A stretch of 64,000 bases of DNA from Trypanosoma brucei gambiense DAL972 (lineage: Eukaryota > Euglenozoa > Kinetoplastea > Trypanosomatida > Trypanosomatidae): contig NC_026741.1 of the NCBI RefSeq assembly GCF_000210295.1, positions 434,001 to 498,000 of the forward strand, given 5' to 3'. Positions 31,768-41,534 of the stretch are shown piece after piece. The notes below the pieces were generated by a model. The model was not told the DNA's origin, did not search any database, and saw nothing but the letters and a program-made list of their open reading frames with translations. Position 1 is the first letter of the stretch, and each line of letters begins with the position of its first letter. Made by a program: the position numbers and the translations under genes.

Positions 31768-32544
31768 TTACCATGTCTTCTTCCAGTAGCGGAAGGTTGT
31801 CCGTCCGTAAATGCGCCAGTTTGTGTTCTTCTGGCAGTAATGTAGCAGAATGCAGTTCACCAGACCCAGTGTAGTGAAACACTTCCAAAACATAACGCGA
31901 CGGTCGTCGTACTCCGACTCAGCAGACCACCGAAGGAAGTTGACGACGTCCTTCGCCATTTGACTTATCGTTGCGGGCGTGCCATCCTCATAATCCACCA
32001 TCCCGTCAGAGAGCGGGGGCGGCATAGAGAGGACGCAGTCCTTAAAGTACGGGTTCCAGAACTGGCCAGGTTTCAACTCAGGCGCAAAAGGGGGGATTTC
32101 CATCAACTCACCGTTGCCCCAGTTGTAGCCTGTGATGAGAGAAAAAATGTAATCCGGACCCCCCTCCTTGCCAAACACCGAATGTTGAAGATCCGGCGGC
32201 TCAGAGCCATTGTTGGCAAACTGCGCCGCGCGCTGGTTCGGAAACGGAATGGGAAGCGTGTCTGTCGGTTTGCCAGGTCGTGGGTTCAACATTCCCTGTG
32301 CATCTGGAGCTGAATCAACCACTTCATACTGCGAGGCCAACTGTTTGATCTCTTCACGTGTCATGAAGCCTTGAAAGTGCGTGAAAGTCATGCGACCCAG
32401 GGGGTGACACGGTGCGAACACTTCAGTGTATATTTGGCGGCCACGTCGTACGGAGGGCCAATCCAAGCTGTGCCAGATCTCAAAGCGATCGTTGTGATTC
32501 CAGTACCAATCCCTTTTGATGGGGTGAGCTTTCTTACCTGCCAT
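31768..32544 (-). CDS. CYT1: Cytochrome c1, haem protein of complex III
   Basis: 258 aa from the ATG at 32544. The TTG-initiated extension is rejected. Cytochrome c1 passes electrons from the Rieske protein to cytochrome c in the inner membrane. Family motifs are PLGRMTFTHFQGFMTREEIK, NNGSEPPDLQHSV, GGPDYIFSLITGYNWG, FWNPYFKDCVLSMPPPLSDG (the axial methionine sits in the SMPPPL motif) and a C-terminal anchor helix (WKCFTTLGLVNCILLHYC). The haem site is FAPCH (residues 43-47) rather than CxxCH, so haem can be attached through one cysteine only (C46). This is the known euglenozoan variant and is good evidence of lineage. No cleaved bipartite presequence is visible, which also fits kinetoplastid cytochrome c1. 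It ends WKKTW. Confidence 0.96.
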   Translation of the reverse strand: MAGKKAHPIKRDWYWNHNDRFEIWHSLDWPSVRRGRQIYTEVFAPCHPLGRMTFTHFQGFMTREEIKQLASQYEVVDSAPDAQGMLNPRPGKPTDTLPIPFPNQRAAQFANNGSEPPDLQHSVFGKEGGPDYIFSLITGYNWGNGELMEIPPFAPELKPGQFWNPYFKDCVLSMPPPLSDGMVDYEDGTPATISQMAKDVVNFLRWSAESEYDDRRVMFWKCFTTLGLVNCILLHYCQKNTNWRIYGRTTFRYWKKTW

Positions 32545-33415
32545 GTTTGTTATGTTCTGCAGACTACAGAGAAGAGGGTAAAAGTGTTGTCTCATTTTCC
32601 GCGGTAGATGACGAAAAACGACAGAAACCATGGATTGAACCAATGGGTAAAGAACGCGAGCACCAAACTCATGCATATAAACTTCAATTACAAGCAACGA
32701 AATCTACGAGAGGCGTCGACGAGATAGGTGAAAGAGTTTAAAAAAAAAAAACGTTTTAAATCGAGCGTCGTCAGTGGACTACGGTTGCGATAGCTCATAC
32801 AACGACCACTACAGCCGTTACCGATGTTCCAGTTGCGGTAAACAAGTGCACAACTCAAAAAATATGCCTCGATGGTCTACACGCCACTAAGCAGTGTGAA
32901 TGCCAGCAGGTACGCACCTTGACGTTGGCATTGTGCCCGTGGATTGGGGGCACACGTTAGAACACCATTCTCAGAGTTCTTGTGCTCCCGCGTGTCCTCT
33001 TTCTAGTGTAATGCTCACGATGGTGGCACTTACCGCAGAGTTGCATCGTCCACAAACATCGCTCCTACTCAATTTACCATTTGGCATTTTTGTATACCCC
33101 GCCCACTGCGTACTCAGCGGGAGGGCCCACTTTGAAAGAAGAGCAAAAGGCTCTAAGCCAATCAAGCCTACAATTATGAAGGCGCCACCTTTCGACCTTC
33201 AAATTTAAACCACGCGCAAGTTTGTACCTGCGCGCTTGCATATAAACAATCTATGGTATAGCGTGGAGGGACACTAAACACCTTTTAGCCACTTTGTTTC
33301 TTTTCCCACCTACTACGCTGTTTCTATTCTATCAAAAACCTAGAGGTTGCTGTCCTCGCTCCCTCGGGTTGCCCAGTGTACGGGTACAAGCGCAATACGT
33401 GCTCACTTCCTACCG
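32545..33415. other. Intergenic, UTR sequence
   Basis: About 870 bases without a gene. An A run at about 32742-32751 is a T-rich tract on the transcribed strand and could be part of the cytochrome c1 acceptor region. The remainder is the 3' UTR of the following minus-strand gene. Confidence 0.6.
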
Positions 33416-34600
33416 CTACTTTTTAATCCCTGGAGCACAAGGCTCCATTTCGTCACGCGTTAAGCGCGACGGCGATGGTGGGACAACAGTTCCATCAGAA
33501 CATACCCTTTTCCGTACCGGGCTCTCTGTCGCTAACACCTCTGTGTCGCTATCGTCCCCCGCCGAGGACTGCGTATCTGGCGTCACCGGCAAGTTGTTTT
33601 CCTCAGTCCCAGCTATTTCCCTGCCCCCGCATCCCACTGTTGCTCGCGGTGCAGCCCCTGGTTTCCACTTCCTTAGCATATATGCGGGCAAGCTGCGGGT
33701 GGGGTGCATGGGTAAAGGATTTTTGATGTTCGCTGGAATGGTTGCGGCTTTCGCCCCGAACATCTCATGCTTCGCGGCCCCACGGAGTGTGCTTCTTCCG
33801 CTGCGCAAGGATTTGGGAGCTGACCGAGCGACACAGACACTAGAGCCGTCAACCGAAGCTCCAACATTCACAGTGTCGACTGTTGAGGAAACAGCAGCTC
33901 CCGGAGCTGCGGAACTTTCACACGTTACCGCTGCGATGTCGCTGGTGGCGTTGCTTTTTGTGGAGCGGGACACCCCTGTGTCAGTCAGTGCGGAGGCGGG
34001 GTAAGCGGGAAGAGGCAGCTCAACGTCCACTCGACAATTATGGAGAAAATCGCAGCCAAAATTGGTCCTCAGATCACTGAGTACCGTGGCTACCTGTGCA
34101 GGCACTGTACCGTGAGAGGTGGTTTGCACTCCATACTTCTGTGAGAAGAGACCCCATGGGGTCTTCAATAAAACGTCTCTCAAAGTTATGGGACTAATAG
34201 GAAGCTTCAGGAAGAACCGAGGCAATAGAAATACCTCGAGCTGCTCGGCATCTTCTTTAATCTCCCTTAACCTGTCACAACACAAGGACATTTCTTCGGG
34301 GTCACCCATTCCCCAGAGCAAAACCCGTGTCAGACGTGCGAGCAACTCCACTACTACGACACCTATAGACAACCGCATCGCGGCAGAACGCTTCCTTTTA
34401 CCCAAGTTGCCCCCAATCCACTCAACAGCATTATCGCACAGTGACAATAAATCGGAAGGTTTCAATGACTCTCCGCCGCCTTCGTTCGCACCGAACACAC
34501 TTCGATGAATATCCCCCAGGATACTTTCCAACGTTTGTTCATCACGCGAGGTGCACCGAGATAGGGCAGAAACGCACTTCATAAGGTCCTCTTCGTGCAT
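33416..34600 (-). CDS. Conserved hypothetical protein, Ser/Pro-rich C-terminus
   Basis: 394 aa from the ATG at 34600. The frame stays open to 35035 but starts at TTG and reads a hydrophobic artefact. A textbook acceptor (eleven pyrimidines then ACAG, exon starting at 34623) lies 23 bases before the chosen ATG. I do not recognise a domain. The N-terminal 190 residues are helical and begin MHEEDLMKCVSALSRCTSRD. They contain SAAMRLSIGVVVVELLARL and then LPRFFLKLPISPITLRDVLLKTPWG. The C-terminal 170 residues are Ser/Thr/Ala-rich and probably disordered, with a KPLPM/RSLPAYMLRKWKPG patch and a phosphorylatable SDTEV stretch. It could be a nuclear or regulatory protein, but no function can be assigned. 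Confidence 0.75.
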   Translation of the reverse strand: MHEEDLMKCVSALSRCTSRDEQTLESILGDIHRSVFGANEGGGESLKPSDLLSLCDNAVEWIGGNLGKRKRSAAMRLSIGVVVVELLARLTRVLLWGMGDPEEMSLCCDRLREIKEDAEQLEVFLLPRFFLKLPISPITLRDVLLKTPWGLFSQKYGVQTTSHGTVPAQVATVLSDLRTNFGCDFLHNCRVDVELPLPAYPASALTDTGVSRSTKSNATSDIAAVTCESSAAPGAAVSSTVDTVNVGASVDGSSVCVARSAPKSLRSGRSTLRGAAKHEMFGAKAATIPANIKNPLPMHPTRSLPAYMLRKWKPGAAPRATVGCGGREIAGTEENNLPVTPDTQSSAGDDSDTEVLATESPVRKRVCSDGTVVPPSPSRLTRDEMEPCAPGIKK

Positions 34601-34622
34601 TCTATGGCTACCAACCACAGGT

Positions 34623-34640
34623 ACTGTAAAAAAAAAAAGT
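34623..34640 (-). promoter_or_regulatory. Trans-splice acceptor deciding the start at 34600
   Basis: On the minus strand, eleven T residues are followed directly by ACAG (AG at 34625-34624) and then 23 bases of leader before the ATG. This is the clearest acceptor in the minus array and rules out the 145-codon upstream extension. Confidence 0.75.
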
Positions 34641-35055
34641 GATAAAGCTAATAATACGAGAATAGGAAGGTAAAAAGAAAGATCAGCGAGAGTTCGTGCA
34701 CCTCTATGACCAGGGAGGGGGAGGGGAGGGGAAAGCACCCTTGAGCACGAATCTAAACTGGTACCACCGAAGCGCAAATCACTTACATATTTCTTCCGCA
34801 GCGCGAACCTTCTGTTCGATAAGGGCGGCCGCCAACAAGTCAATATGTGGAAAAAAAAAATAACAAAGGAACCGCGCCCAACAAATAAATAAATAATAAT
34901 AATAGCACACCATTTGGTGTTCGTCTTCCATTTTCCCCATTGGAATACCGAGGATGAACGGATACGCATGAGCCCGTCTATCAAACCATGCACCACCACA
35001 GTGAAGGGTAGCGCACGCGGCCACCCTGCCGACAAAACACGTCGATCTGTGTCTC
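34641..35055. other. Intergenic, UTR sequence
   Basis: A and AAT runs near 34851-34905. It includes the 3' UTR of the M20 peptidase gene. No gene is seen. Confidence 0.6.
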
Positions 35056-36240
35056 CTACAGATGCGGTTTTCTTCCAATATCGCCGTCTTGCGCAACCTC
35101 ACGAATAATTTTAGCACAACCTTCGAGCTGCTCGAGGGTGACGAATTCGTTAGCTCCATGCGCCTGCAGAATCGAGCCAGGGCCGCAAACACCAACAGGG
35201 ATACCAATACCCTGGTAATGTCCAGCTTCCGTGGCATACGCAACCTTACGTACCGCGTTATCCCTTGCAATACGACGAAGCAAAATGAGAAAAGGATCTT
35301 CCTCATCCGCCTGCTTCAGAGGTGGTGCACCGACCATCTTCACAATTTCAATGCTTGCGCAATCGAATTCCGTCTTCATTAGTGGGAGGAGTTCACCTTC
35401 TGCATAGGTTTTGATTTGTTTTTCAATCAAACCCAAGTCAGTATTTGTTAGGTAACGCATCTCAAATACGAATTCACAAACTGCGGGTACGGTGTTCTCA
35501 GCGTTACCACCAGTCACAAGATTGGTTGATATCGTCGTGTTGGGAACGTCAAAGAATGAATCACACGTTCCGTTGCACCGGAAATCCTCGGCGATTTCGC
35601 GTATCTTCACAATGAGTTTAGCGGCATAGTCGATGGCATTGCAGCTCCGGCGTGTAAGTGCATACGAAGAGTGTGCCGCCTTCCCCTGCACACGAGCGCG
35701 GTAAACTGCTATTCCCTTGTGTGCAACAACAACCTGATTGGATGTTGGCTCCCCAACAATGCATCCGTAAGCCTTGACCCCTTGTTCACGAAGAAACTGG
35801 GTTAATACTTGGCCGCCAATACACCCCACTTCCTCATCGTACGTCCACGCAAGGTGAATAGGTTTCCTTCGCTTCATTTGAAGAAGCTCTGGTACAAGAG
35901 ACATGCAAACCGCGATGAAACCCTTCATATCACACGTGCCTCGTCCATAGAACTTCCCATCTCTTTCTGTTAGAGTGAAGGGGTCACTCTCCCATTTCTG
36001 GCCATCTACCGGGACTACGTCTGTATGACCGGAGAGGATAATTCCACCATCTGTTATCCCACCCTCACCTGCCAACGTTGCCCATAGATTCGCTTTTGTT
36101 TTCTCGTCGTTGTACACTAACGTGCTCGGTACGCCAAGGGCCGTAAGGTAGCTTCTTATGCAGTAAATGAGCTCGAGGTTCGAATTTCGGCTGGTAGTGT
36201 CATACGAAACAAGTTTCGCCAACCACTCTCTGCAGTTCAT
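35056..36240 (-). CDS. M20 metallopeptidase, acetylornithine deacetylase-like
   Basis: 394 aa, the standard size for ArgE/DapE/CPG2-type M20 enzymes. Two-metal ligands are all in place: GHTDVVP (H72, D74), GRGTCDMKG (D104, bridging), DEEVG (E136/E137), and a late histidine in LQAHGANEFV. The small lid domain shows NLVTGGNAENTVPAVCEF and EMRYL. It would hydrolyse an N-acyl amino acid or a related amide. ArgE is the closest by motif order. Trypanosomes lack a full arginine biosynthesis pathway, so the true substrate may be another N-acetyl amino acid or a dipeptide. No targeting signal is seen. Confidence 0.9.
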   Translation of the reverse strand: MNCREWLAKLVSYDTTSRNSNLELIYCIRSYLTALGVPSTLVYNDEKTKANLWATLAGEGGITDGGIILSGHTDVVPVDGQKWESDPFTLTERDGKFYGRGTCDMKGFIAVCMSLVPELLQMKRRKPIHLAWTYDEEVGCIGGQVLTQFLREQGVKAYGCIVGEPTSNQVVVAHKGIAVYRARVQGKAAHSSYALTRRSCNAIDYAAKLIVKIREIAEDFRCNGTCDSFFDVPNTTISTNLVTGGNAENTVPAVCEFVFEMRYLTNTDLGLIEKQIKTYAEGELLPLMKTEFDCASIEIVKMVGAPPLKQADEEDPFLILLRRIARDNAVRKVAYATEAGHYQGIGIPVGVCGPGSILQAHGANEFVTLEQLEGCAKIIREVAQDGDIGRKPHL

Positions 36241-37166
36241 CTTAGAAAAAGTTTATAGGTGGCCTATCCTAACAAATGTGCGTCCCTTACCTTCTTATAT
36301 AAGCTGCCTCTAGGTGGTGCGCATACAACAAATAAAAATATATATATCATTTTCCTTTTTGTGGCGACAACCCGGCCGCTTTAATGGGGGTTTACGGCAC
36401 CTTCTCCGAGAACGTAGTGGGGACACAGTCGTTACGACAGCCTTGTTCACATCGCCATTGTCATATGCCCGCTATGATGCGACGTAACGGGAGAAATAAA
36501 AATGAATGCACCATAAACCCTTAAGAAAATAATGCATTCCAACAGACCGAAAAATCCGACGCCACCTGCTGTCTGGTCCCTATTCCACTACAGCCACACA
36601 CAGTGCACATGATAGAGAGCGGCAAACTTCATAGTGCGTTAAGTAACAAATGCGATAATTGTTCAATAACAACTCAGAAGCGAACTGCCTGGCGTGAGTA
36701 AAGAAATCAGCCCCCCTCAACTTACCACATTTTTTCGCCCGCCCATTGTTCGTCACACCCCATGAGCAATGGTGCCTCAGTTCTTTCGGAGCAAACGTCT
36801 GCAAATAATAAGGGGGGTTTCGCCGTCTATATCAATCGACACAGTGATCGGTAGGTTACCGGGAACTAAACAAAAAACATTTTGGCCCTTTTCCAGTTGT
36901 GTCGGTCCATACTCGACAAGCACATTCACCTTCTACCTATCATTTGCAAAAAACAAGTCGAAGCACAAAGTTATTTTGTGTATCATCCGATGTTCGTACA
37001 CGTCTGCCTTCGCATTAACGCAGGGAATAGCAAATATATGCACATTTGCTTTTGAATGCAAAGGAGATACACAATGGATACAAAAACACGTAGCAGGTAA
37101 CATACCACTTGATAAGTTGAATAGCTGAAGTGAGCTATCCAAAAAGATATATGTCAGACGTGTGGT
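36241..37166. other. Intergenic region
   Basis: About 930 bases with no convincing gene. A 119-codon plus-strand frame (36769-37128) is antisense to the array and has no recognisable features. A short TA stretch sits near 36338-36350. Confidence 0.6.
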
Positions 37167-38054
37167 TCATCTCCGTCGGTGAATGAAAAAAGGGCCATCC
37201 CTCGTACACCATTCCACGCTGCACTCCTGCCAGCGATAATCGGTCATGGCGAAAAGCCGGAACGCCTCTGGGTCGCGGATCGCAGCGACAGAGCGGCTAT
37301 GCGGATAAAGATCGTCAAAACATAGTATCCTCGTTCCGCTTGGAACCCGCCTGAAACGTTCGGAGAGATAGTGAGTCAGGGACTTTGGAAACAACAAGTT
37401 CGATAGAAGAATTACGGTTTTACCCCTTTCTGACTCAAAAAGTCTTTCATCCGCCAAAATCTTTGTCATATCGGAAGTAATTATGTTAACTTCCGGCATG
37501 CTTCGTCCCGAAGACCCCTCAAGTTCCGGTCTGATGACCTCCCAAGCCTTTTTTGCAACTTTAGCGTTGTGTTCACTTATTTCAATTCCAACACAACGAG
37601 CACCAGTTAAAAAAGCTACCTGAAACAAAATAGATCCATTACCACACCCCAGGTCGTAAAAGGTGTCTTCGGACGTTATTTCCATTAGGCGAACCATTCG
37701 CGAGACAAAGGTAGGTAGCAGGGACTTGGCACATAGATGACGTGACCCTGACACTTCCGTTATGCGCTTGATATCTAAGCGTCTGAATGTGGCGTCCAAG
37801 AGACGTTCGAAGAAGACGCAGTGGCACTGGTCTGCTAGACAGTGGTGACAACCGCTTTTGTTGGGGTTACCCCGCAGAGGCAGATTGTACGGTTCATGAG
37901 GTGTCCCAGCTCCAAGTTCACCCTTGGGTACCAGTTCCCCCAATGGTGGTTTAAGTGCTTGTACACGATTCTCAGCCATACATTTGATTTCCCCTATCGA
38001 CTTACCTGAAGCCTCGCTTCTGGTACGTTTCCGGGATATTAGCAATCCAGGCAT
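37167..38054 (-). CDS. DOT1A: Histone H3 lysine methyltransferase, DOT1A type
   Basis: 295 aa with a clear ATG. The class I SAM-dependent methyltransferase core of DOT1 enzymes is present: [19 protein letters not shown] (the D1-like loop region), motif I DLGCGNG (134-140), the ribose-binding acidic residue in CVGIEI (E158), ITSDMTK (D195), and [15 protein letters not shown] (the post-motif containing N). In T. brucei two DOT1 proteins act on H3K76. DOT1A makes mono- and dimethyl marks and DOT1B trimethyl marks. I assign DOT1A from size and remembered chromosomal position. Residues 69-79 form a compact Cys/His cluster (CHHC then CHC) ahead of the catalytic core. A basic N-terminus ([11 protein letters not shown]) may be a nuclear signal. 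The 58 bases between its stop and the nearest open frame leave no room for another gene. Confidence 0.9.
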   Translation of the reverse strand: MPGLLISRKRTRSEASGKSIGEIKCMAENRVQALKPPLGELVPKGELGAGTPHEPYNLPLRGNPNKSGCHHCLADQCHCVFFERLLDATFRRLDIKRITEVSGSRHLCAKSLLPTFVSRMVRLMEITSEDTFYDLGCGNGSILFQVAFLTGARCVGIEISEHNAKVAKKAWEVIRPELEGSSGRSMPEVNIITSDMTKILADERLFESERGKTVILLSNLLFPKSLTHYLSERFRRVPSGTRILCFDDLYPHSRSVAAIRDPEAFRLFAMTDYRWQECSVEWCTRDGPFFIHRRR

Positions 38055-38282
38055 AGATGTATGTAGTTTATAACTATTCTCACTACCACAATGTCATAAT
38101 TATGAGGCAGATGGGTGTTGCCAAGGTAGGATGAAATCAGAAAAACAATAAGTTTGAAGTTGTAAGCATAAAAAAAAAAGAAGCAAACAGGGTACGAGAA
38201 GCCACATAGAAAGAAATTTGCAACAATTATACAGGAAAATCCGGTAATCGCCCAAACAAAAGAATCTTAGTGGACACACGCA
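38055..38282. other. Short intergenic spacer
   Basis: About 230 bases. An A run at about 38169-38179 gives a T-rich tract on the minus strand. Confidence 0.6.
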
Positions 38283-39068
38283 CTAATTCTTGAGTGCATC
38301 AAGGCGCTTCTGAATTGCCTGTTTTCTCCTTTCAAGATGTTTTATGCGAAATTCTTCTTCAGTTGGTAACACGACATCAACAATGAAGGTTTCCTCAGCC
38401 ATTTGGCTACGCCCAGGCGACGACTCGCTGCCGTGTGAATACACTGACCTAAGGTTACGCTCGGCCTCAGTTTCAATGCAGCGTAATAAGTCCTCGGAAC
38501 CGCGTGAAGCAAGCTCCCCGCGGTAGAGAGTAGATGGTTTTGGCGCATCATCGTCGTCATCATCGGAATCCGATGAAGCATGTGAATCAGACTCCCAACC
38601 ATCCTCTTCATTTTCCACATGGGCAACGACCTCCTTTGCATCGTCCCTTTTAGCCTCTGGTAGTCCAGCAGCGCACCCGAAGTAGATCTTTCGTGGAGCA
38701 GCCCTTCTGTGGGTTTCACCGTTTAGAGTGGCCAACCTGCGCTCCCATAAATTCTTCTTGGAAATTAGTTGATTTACTTCATCGTTTTTAGCGCGGACGA
38801 CGACCTCGCCATGGGTTTCGATACTGACCAACTCAGGGTTCCGAAGTCGGGCAACCTTGTCTCCAATTTCTTGCTTGGTCTTGAAAATAACAAACTTCAC
38901 AACATTGACATCGGCAGTTTCGAGTGGGCTAGAGGGAAGACTGCGTATTCCAAGGCTCGATAACCGCTTCTCATCAGCCTTGCGCTTCGCTAATCGGTAA
39001 AGGACGGTATTTTGTCTCTCTCTTTTCCTCGCTAATCTACCCTCGATTTCCCGCAAGTAGTCTTGCAT
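38283..39068 (-). CDS. ISY1: ISY1-like splicing factor (NTC complex)
   Basis: 261 aa from the ATG at 39068. The upstream extension reads a poly-T acceptor tract as FFFF and is rejected. The core matches Isy1: IGDKVARLRNPEL, the VRAKNDEVNQLISKKNLWE block (LNDEINKLLREKxxWE in other species), and KIYFGCAAGLPEAK (YFGAAKDLPGV). Isy1 is a Prp19/NTC-associated protein of the catalytic spliceosome, and in trypanosomes it should serve trans-splicing. The N-terminus (MQDYLREIEGRLARKRERQN) does not follow the usual MARNxEKA pattern. An acidic Asp/Ser stretch (SDSDDDDDDAPK) and a basic coiled C-terminus follow the core. Confidence 0.82.
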   Translation of the reverse strand: MQDYLREIEGRLARKRERQNTVLYRLAKRKADEKRLSSLGIRSLPSSPLETADVNVVKFVIFKTKQEIGDKVARLRNPELVSIETHGEVVVRAKNDEVNQLISKKNLWERRLATLNGETHRRAAPRKIYFGCAAGLPEAKRDDAKEVVAHVENEEDGWESDSHASSDSDDDDDDAPKPSTLYRGELASRGSEDLLRCIETEAERNLRSVYSHGSESSPGRSQMAEETFIVDVVLPTEEEFRIKHLERRKQAIQKRLDALKN

Positions 39069-39351
39069 ACTATAAAAATACTGGAAATAAGCAAGTTGTG
39101 GATATATATGCATTTTTTTTTTAAAAAAGAAAAACACGTTCCCCCTAAAGTAACGTGCAACGACAAGTTAAACAGAAGAGGCATTGTACCATATAAATGT
39201 AGTCCCAGTTAAATCTGTACTAAGGAGGGAAGAGGAAAAACACTTCTTACCGCTGATTTGCTGAGTACTACTACCCCACTCCCCTCTAATCTTAAGTCAG
39301 CGACCTGCCGTACAACTCCCCCAGCGAATCACAGGTTATGGGCCGACGCCC

Positions 39352-41238
39352 TTAGTCGGCCTTTCCATAACGATATATCCATCGAACAAACAAAAAACAG
39401 GCCAAGAAGCCTACAGATCCAGCTGCTACCGAAAAGAGAAAACTTAGTAAACCCATATAACCGACATACAAAACTGTGGGAACCATGCCCTCTATTTTCA
39501 CACTCCCCTCCGTGGCGTAGTAGAGAGTGTAGAGGAACAGGTACAACCCTGAGCTTGATCCAATGAAAAACGACTTCCACCACCAACGGTGATCCTCTGC
39601 ACAAAGAGAATAGTAAATAAAAACTATCGCGGTCTCTGCGGTAATAATGACAAATAGAACGCCAACTAGGAAGAGGAAGCCGAAAATATAGTAAAATCTG
39701 TTCAGCCAGATTGCACCCAAAATAAAATAAGTCTCGAAAAAAACGACAGCAAAAGGCGGGACGCCTGCTGATAAAACCGCCAGTGTTGACGAATACCAAG
39801 GCTGGGCGGGTATGTGGCGCGGAATCTGGTTGTAATTTGATGGAACGGATATGGTTCCCTGTTTGAATCCCAACACAGCACCGAAGTACACTAGTGGGAG
39901 ACTGACAAAGAACCAGATACATACCACCAAAGCAACTGAAGAAAACGGAACGGCGGCACTACTCGACTGAGACCAAACGAGTAGGTTTACCACAAAAAAT
40001 ATGGCAAATGATGACGCCGGTACAATGGTCCCGGTAAGAAAAACATACATCCACTTTGTTCTATTCCATAGTTTCAGCAGACGCGCTGAAACATACCCAC
40101 CAGTAACACCAAGGAGAGCAAAGCAAACGAGGAGTGCTGTGAAAAGGCTACCGCGGTTTTGTGGGGAGAAAAAGCCCATGGTGGCAAACACGACGACGGT
40201 GAACGACATACCTAATAGTTGTACACCAGCGCCGGTAAAGCACGCAAGAAGCCACCCATTGGGTGGCGGCCGAAAAACATCGCGACACAGTAACTTCCAG
40301 CCTATGTCATCTAAATATTCCGTTTCATCTATGTCCACATCGGCTAACTTGCCCAGGTCGCGGCGAACGATACGGACCAGCAAGACAGCAATAACGATTG
40401 TGAGAAAGATGACGAGTAAAGTAGAGTTCATAATGGAGTACCAGTGGGTTTTTTCCTTGTGGACACTTAAATAAATATCCCACCTAGTAGACCATTTTTC
40501 TTTACTCTCGATCCACGAAACGCCATAGCTCCATATGATCCGGTCGGTATCCGCTGGGAGTGGCGCTGTGTTAGATGCAAGGTGACCGTCGAGCGGCTGT
40601 GCACAAGGCGCTTCAGATTTGTGCGCTACAGAAGAAGCCTCAGCAACAAATGTCAAAATACGGTACTTTTCTTCGCCTCCATTTTGTTTAACGTTGTCTG
40701 GCGTATAACTGATAGTAAAATGTATGTGGTTGTTAACGTAACTTCTCCCATCGCGCATAAAACCAAGTGGAACTCCCATTACAAAATTATTGTTCCCACT
40801 CGCCTCGGCAAGAGGAAGACCGTCCATGAGAAGGTTAATACGGTAATTTTTCTCAATGGCCTTCTTAAGGAACCTCGTCTGCTTATCTTTGTCCACCCCT
40901 TTTTCACAGACAACGCTGCAGCTGACGTTGCTGAGCAAACGGATGTTTTCATAAGGAGATGTCTTAATCCGATCCCCCATAAGGGAACCTCCAATATTGT
41001 TTGATTTCTTTGAGATAGGTTCCTTTGGGCGGCATGTCGGAAGGGCTTTGTAGTAGTCATACGGTAAGTGGGTTCTGAGTGACGTTAGAACATTAACCTC
41101 AATCGGTACCACCTCATTCCGCGCAAATGCATGAGGGTTGATGCTTGGTAAAAGACAATCAACACTTCCACAAACGGCAATCAACCAAACGGTTAAGCTA
41201 ACAAGATGTCCATACAGATTGTTGAGAAGCATCGCCAT
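39352..41238 (-). CDS. TM9SF/EMP70 endomembrane protein
   Basis: 628 aa from the ATG at 41238, as the preceding codon is TTG. It has a signal peptide (about residues 1-29), a roughly 250-residue luminal domain with conserved LPYDYYKALPTC and CRPKEP segments near the N-terminus, and then nine hydrophobic helices typical of nonaspanin (TM9) proteins. Family signatures are DDIGWKLLCRDVFRPP, GVQLLGMSFTVVVFATMGFFSP, GGYVSARLLKLW and IPRHIPAQPWYSS. It ends KAD, fitting the KxD/E COPI-binding, Golgi-retention signal of the family. TM9 proteins act in Golgi/endosomal sorting of membrane proteins. It is the first gene of the minus array, next to the strand-switch region. Confidence 0.94.
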   Translation of the reverse strand: MAMLLNNLYGHLVSLTVWLIAVCGSVDCLLPSINPHAFARNEVVPIEVNVLTSLRTHLPYDYYKALPTCRPKEPISKKSNNIGGSLMGDRIKTSPYENIRLLSNVSCSVVCEKGVDKDKQTRFLKKAIEKNYRINLLMDGLPLAEASGNNNFVMGVPLGFMRDGRSYVNNHIHFTISYTPDNVKQNGGEEKYRILTFVAEASSVAHKSEAPCAQPLDGHLASNTAPLPADTDRIIWSYGVSWIESKEKWSTRWDIYLSVHKEKTHWYSIMNSTLLVIFLTIVIAVLLVRIVRRDLGKLADVDIDETEYLDDIGWKLLCRDVFRPPPNGWLLACFTGAGVQLLGMSFTVVVFATMGFFSPQNRGSLFTALLVCFALLGVTGGYVSARLLKLWNRTKWMYVFLTGTIVPASSFAIFFVVNLLVWSQSSSAAVPFSSVALVVCIWFFVSLPLVYFGAVLGFKQGTISVPSNYNQIPRHIPAQPWYSSTLAVLSAGVPPFAVVFFETYFILGAIWLNRFYYIFGFLFLVGVLFVIITAETAIVFIYYSLCAEDHRWWWKSFFIGSSSGLYLFLYTLYYATEGSVKIEGMVPTVLYVGYMGLLSFLFSVAAGSVGFLACFLFVRWIYRYGKAD

Positions 41239-41534
41239 CAACCTGAAGAAGATCTAAATGCAGATTGCAGTGGTAAACGAAAGGAGTTGTTCATTCATAA
41301 ACACACGTGTATTCACGTACGTATACAGGCCGACAAACATATCCACGGATATGTTCACGTATGCAAGTGCTAAAGAGAATTCATTTTATGAAACGAAAGG
41401 ACACATTTACAAACACAACGCTGCACCACAAGGGCAGTCGCATGAAAGACTCGAGAGTGTCGAAAGAAAGAAAGGAAACTAACTGTACCGCTCCGGTTTT
41501 ATTACACAAGCTTGATGTTCAGTAACCACGGTGC

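Noticed and set aside
33294..34004. 236-codon plus-strand frame
   Set aside because: Antisense to the C-terminal part of the gene at 33416-34600, wrong strand for the array, no recognisable features.
34601..35035. 145-codon upstream extension of the hypothetical gene at 33416-34600
   Set aside because: It starts at TTG and contains the poly-T acceptor (34628-34638) translated as LFFF; the ATG at 34600 follows that acceptor by 23 bases.
36170..36190. GGTTCGAATTTCGG resembling a tRNA B box
   Set aside because: Lies inside the M20 peptidase coding sequence and has no flanking tRNA arms.
36769..37128. 119-codon plus-strand frame
   Set aside because: Opposite to the array direction, low similarity to any protein style, and spans presumed UTR.
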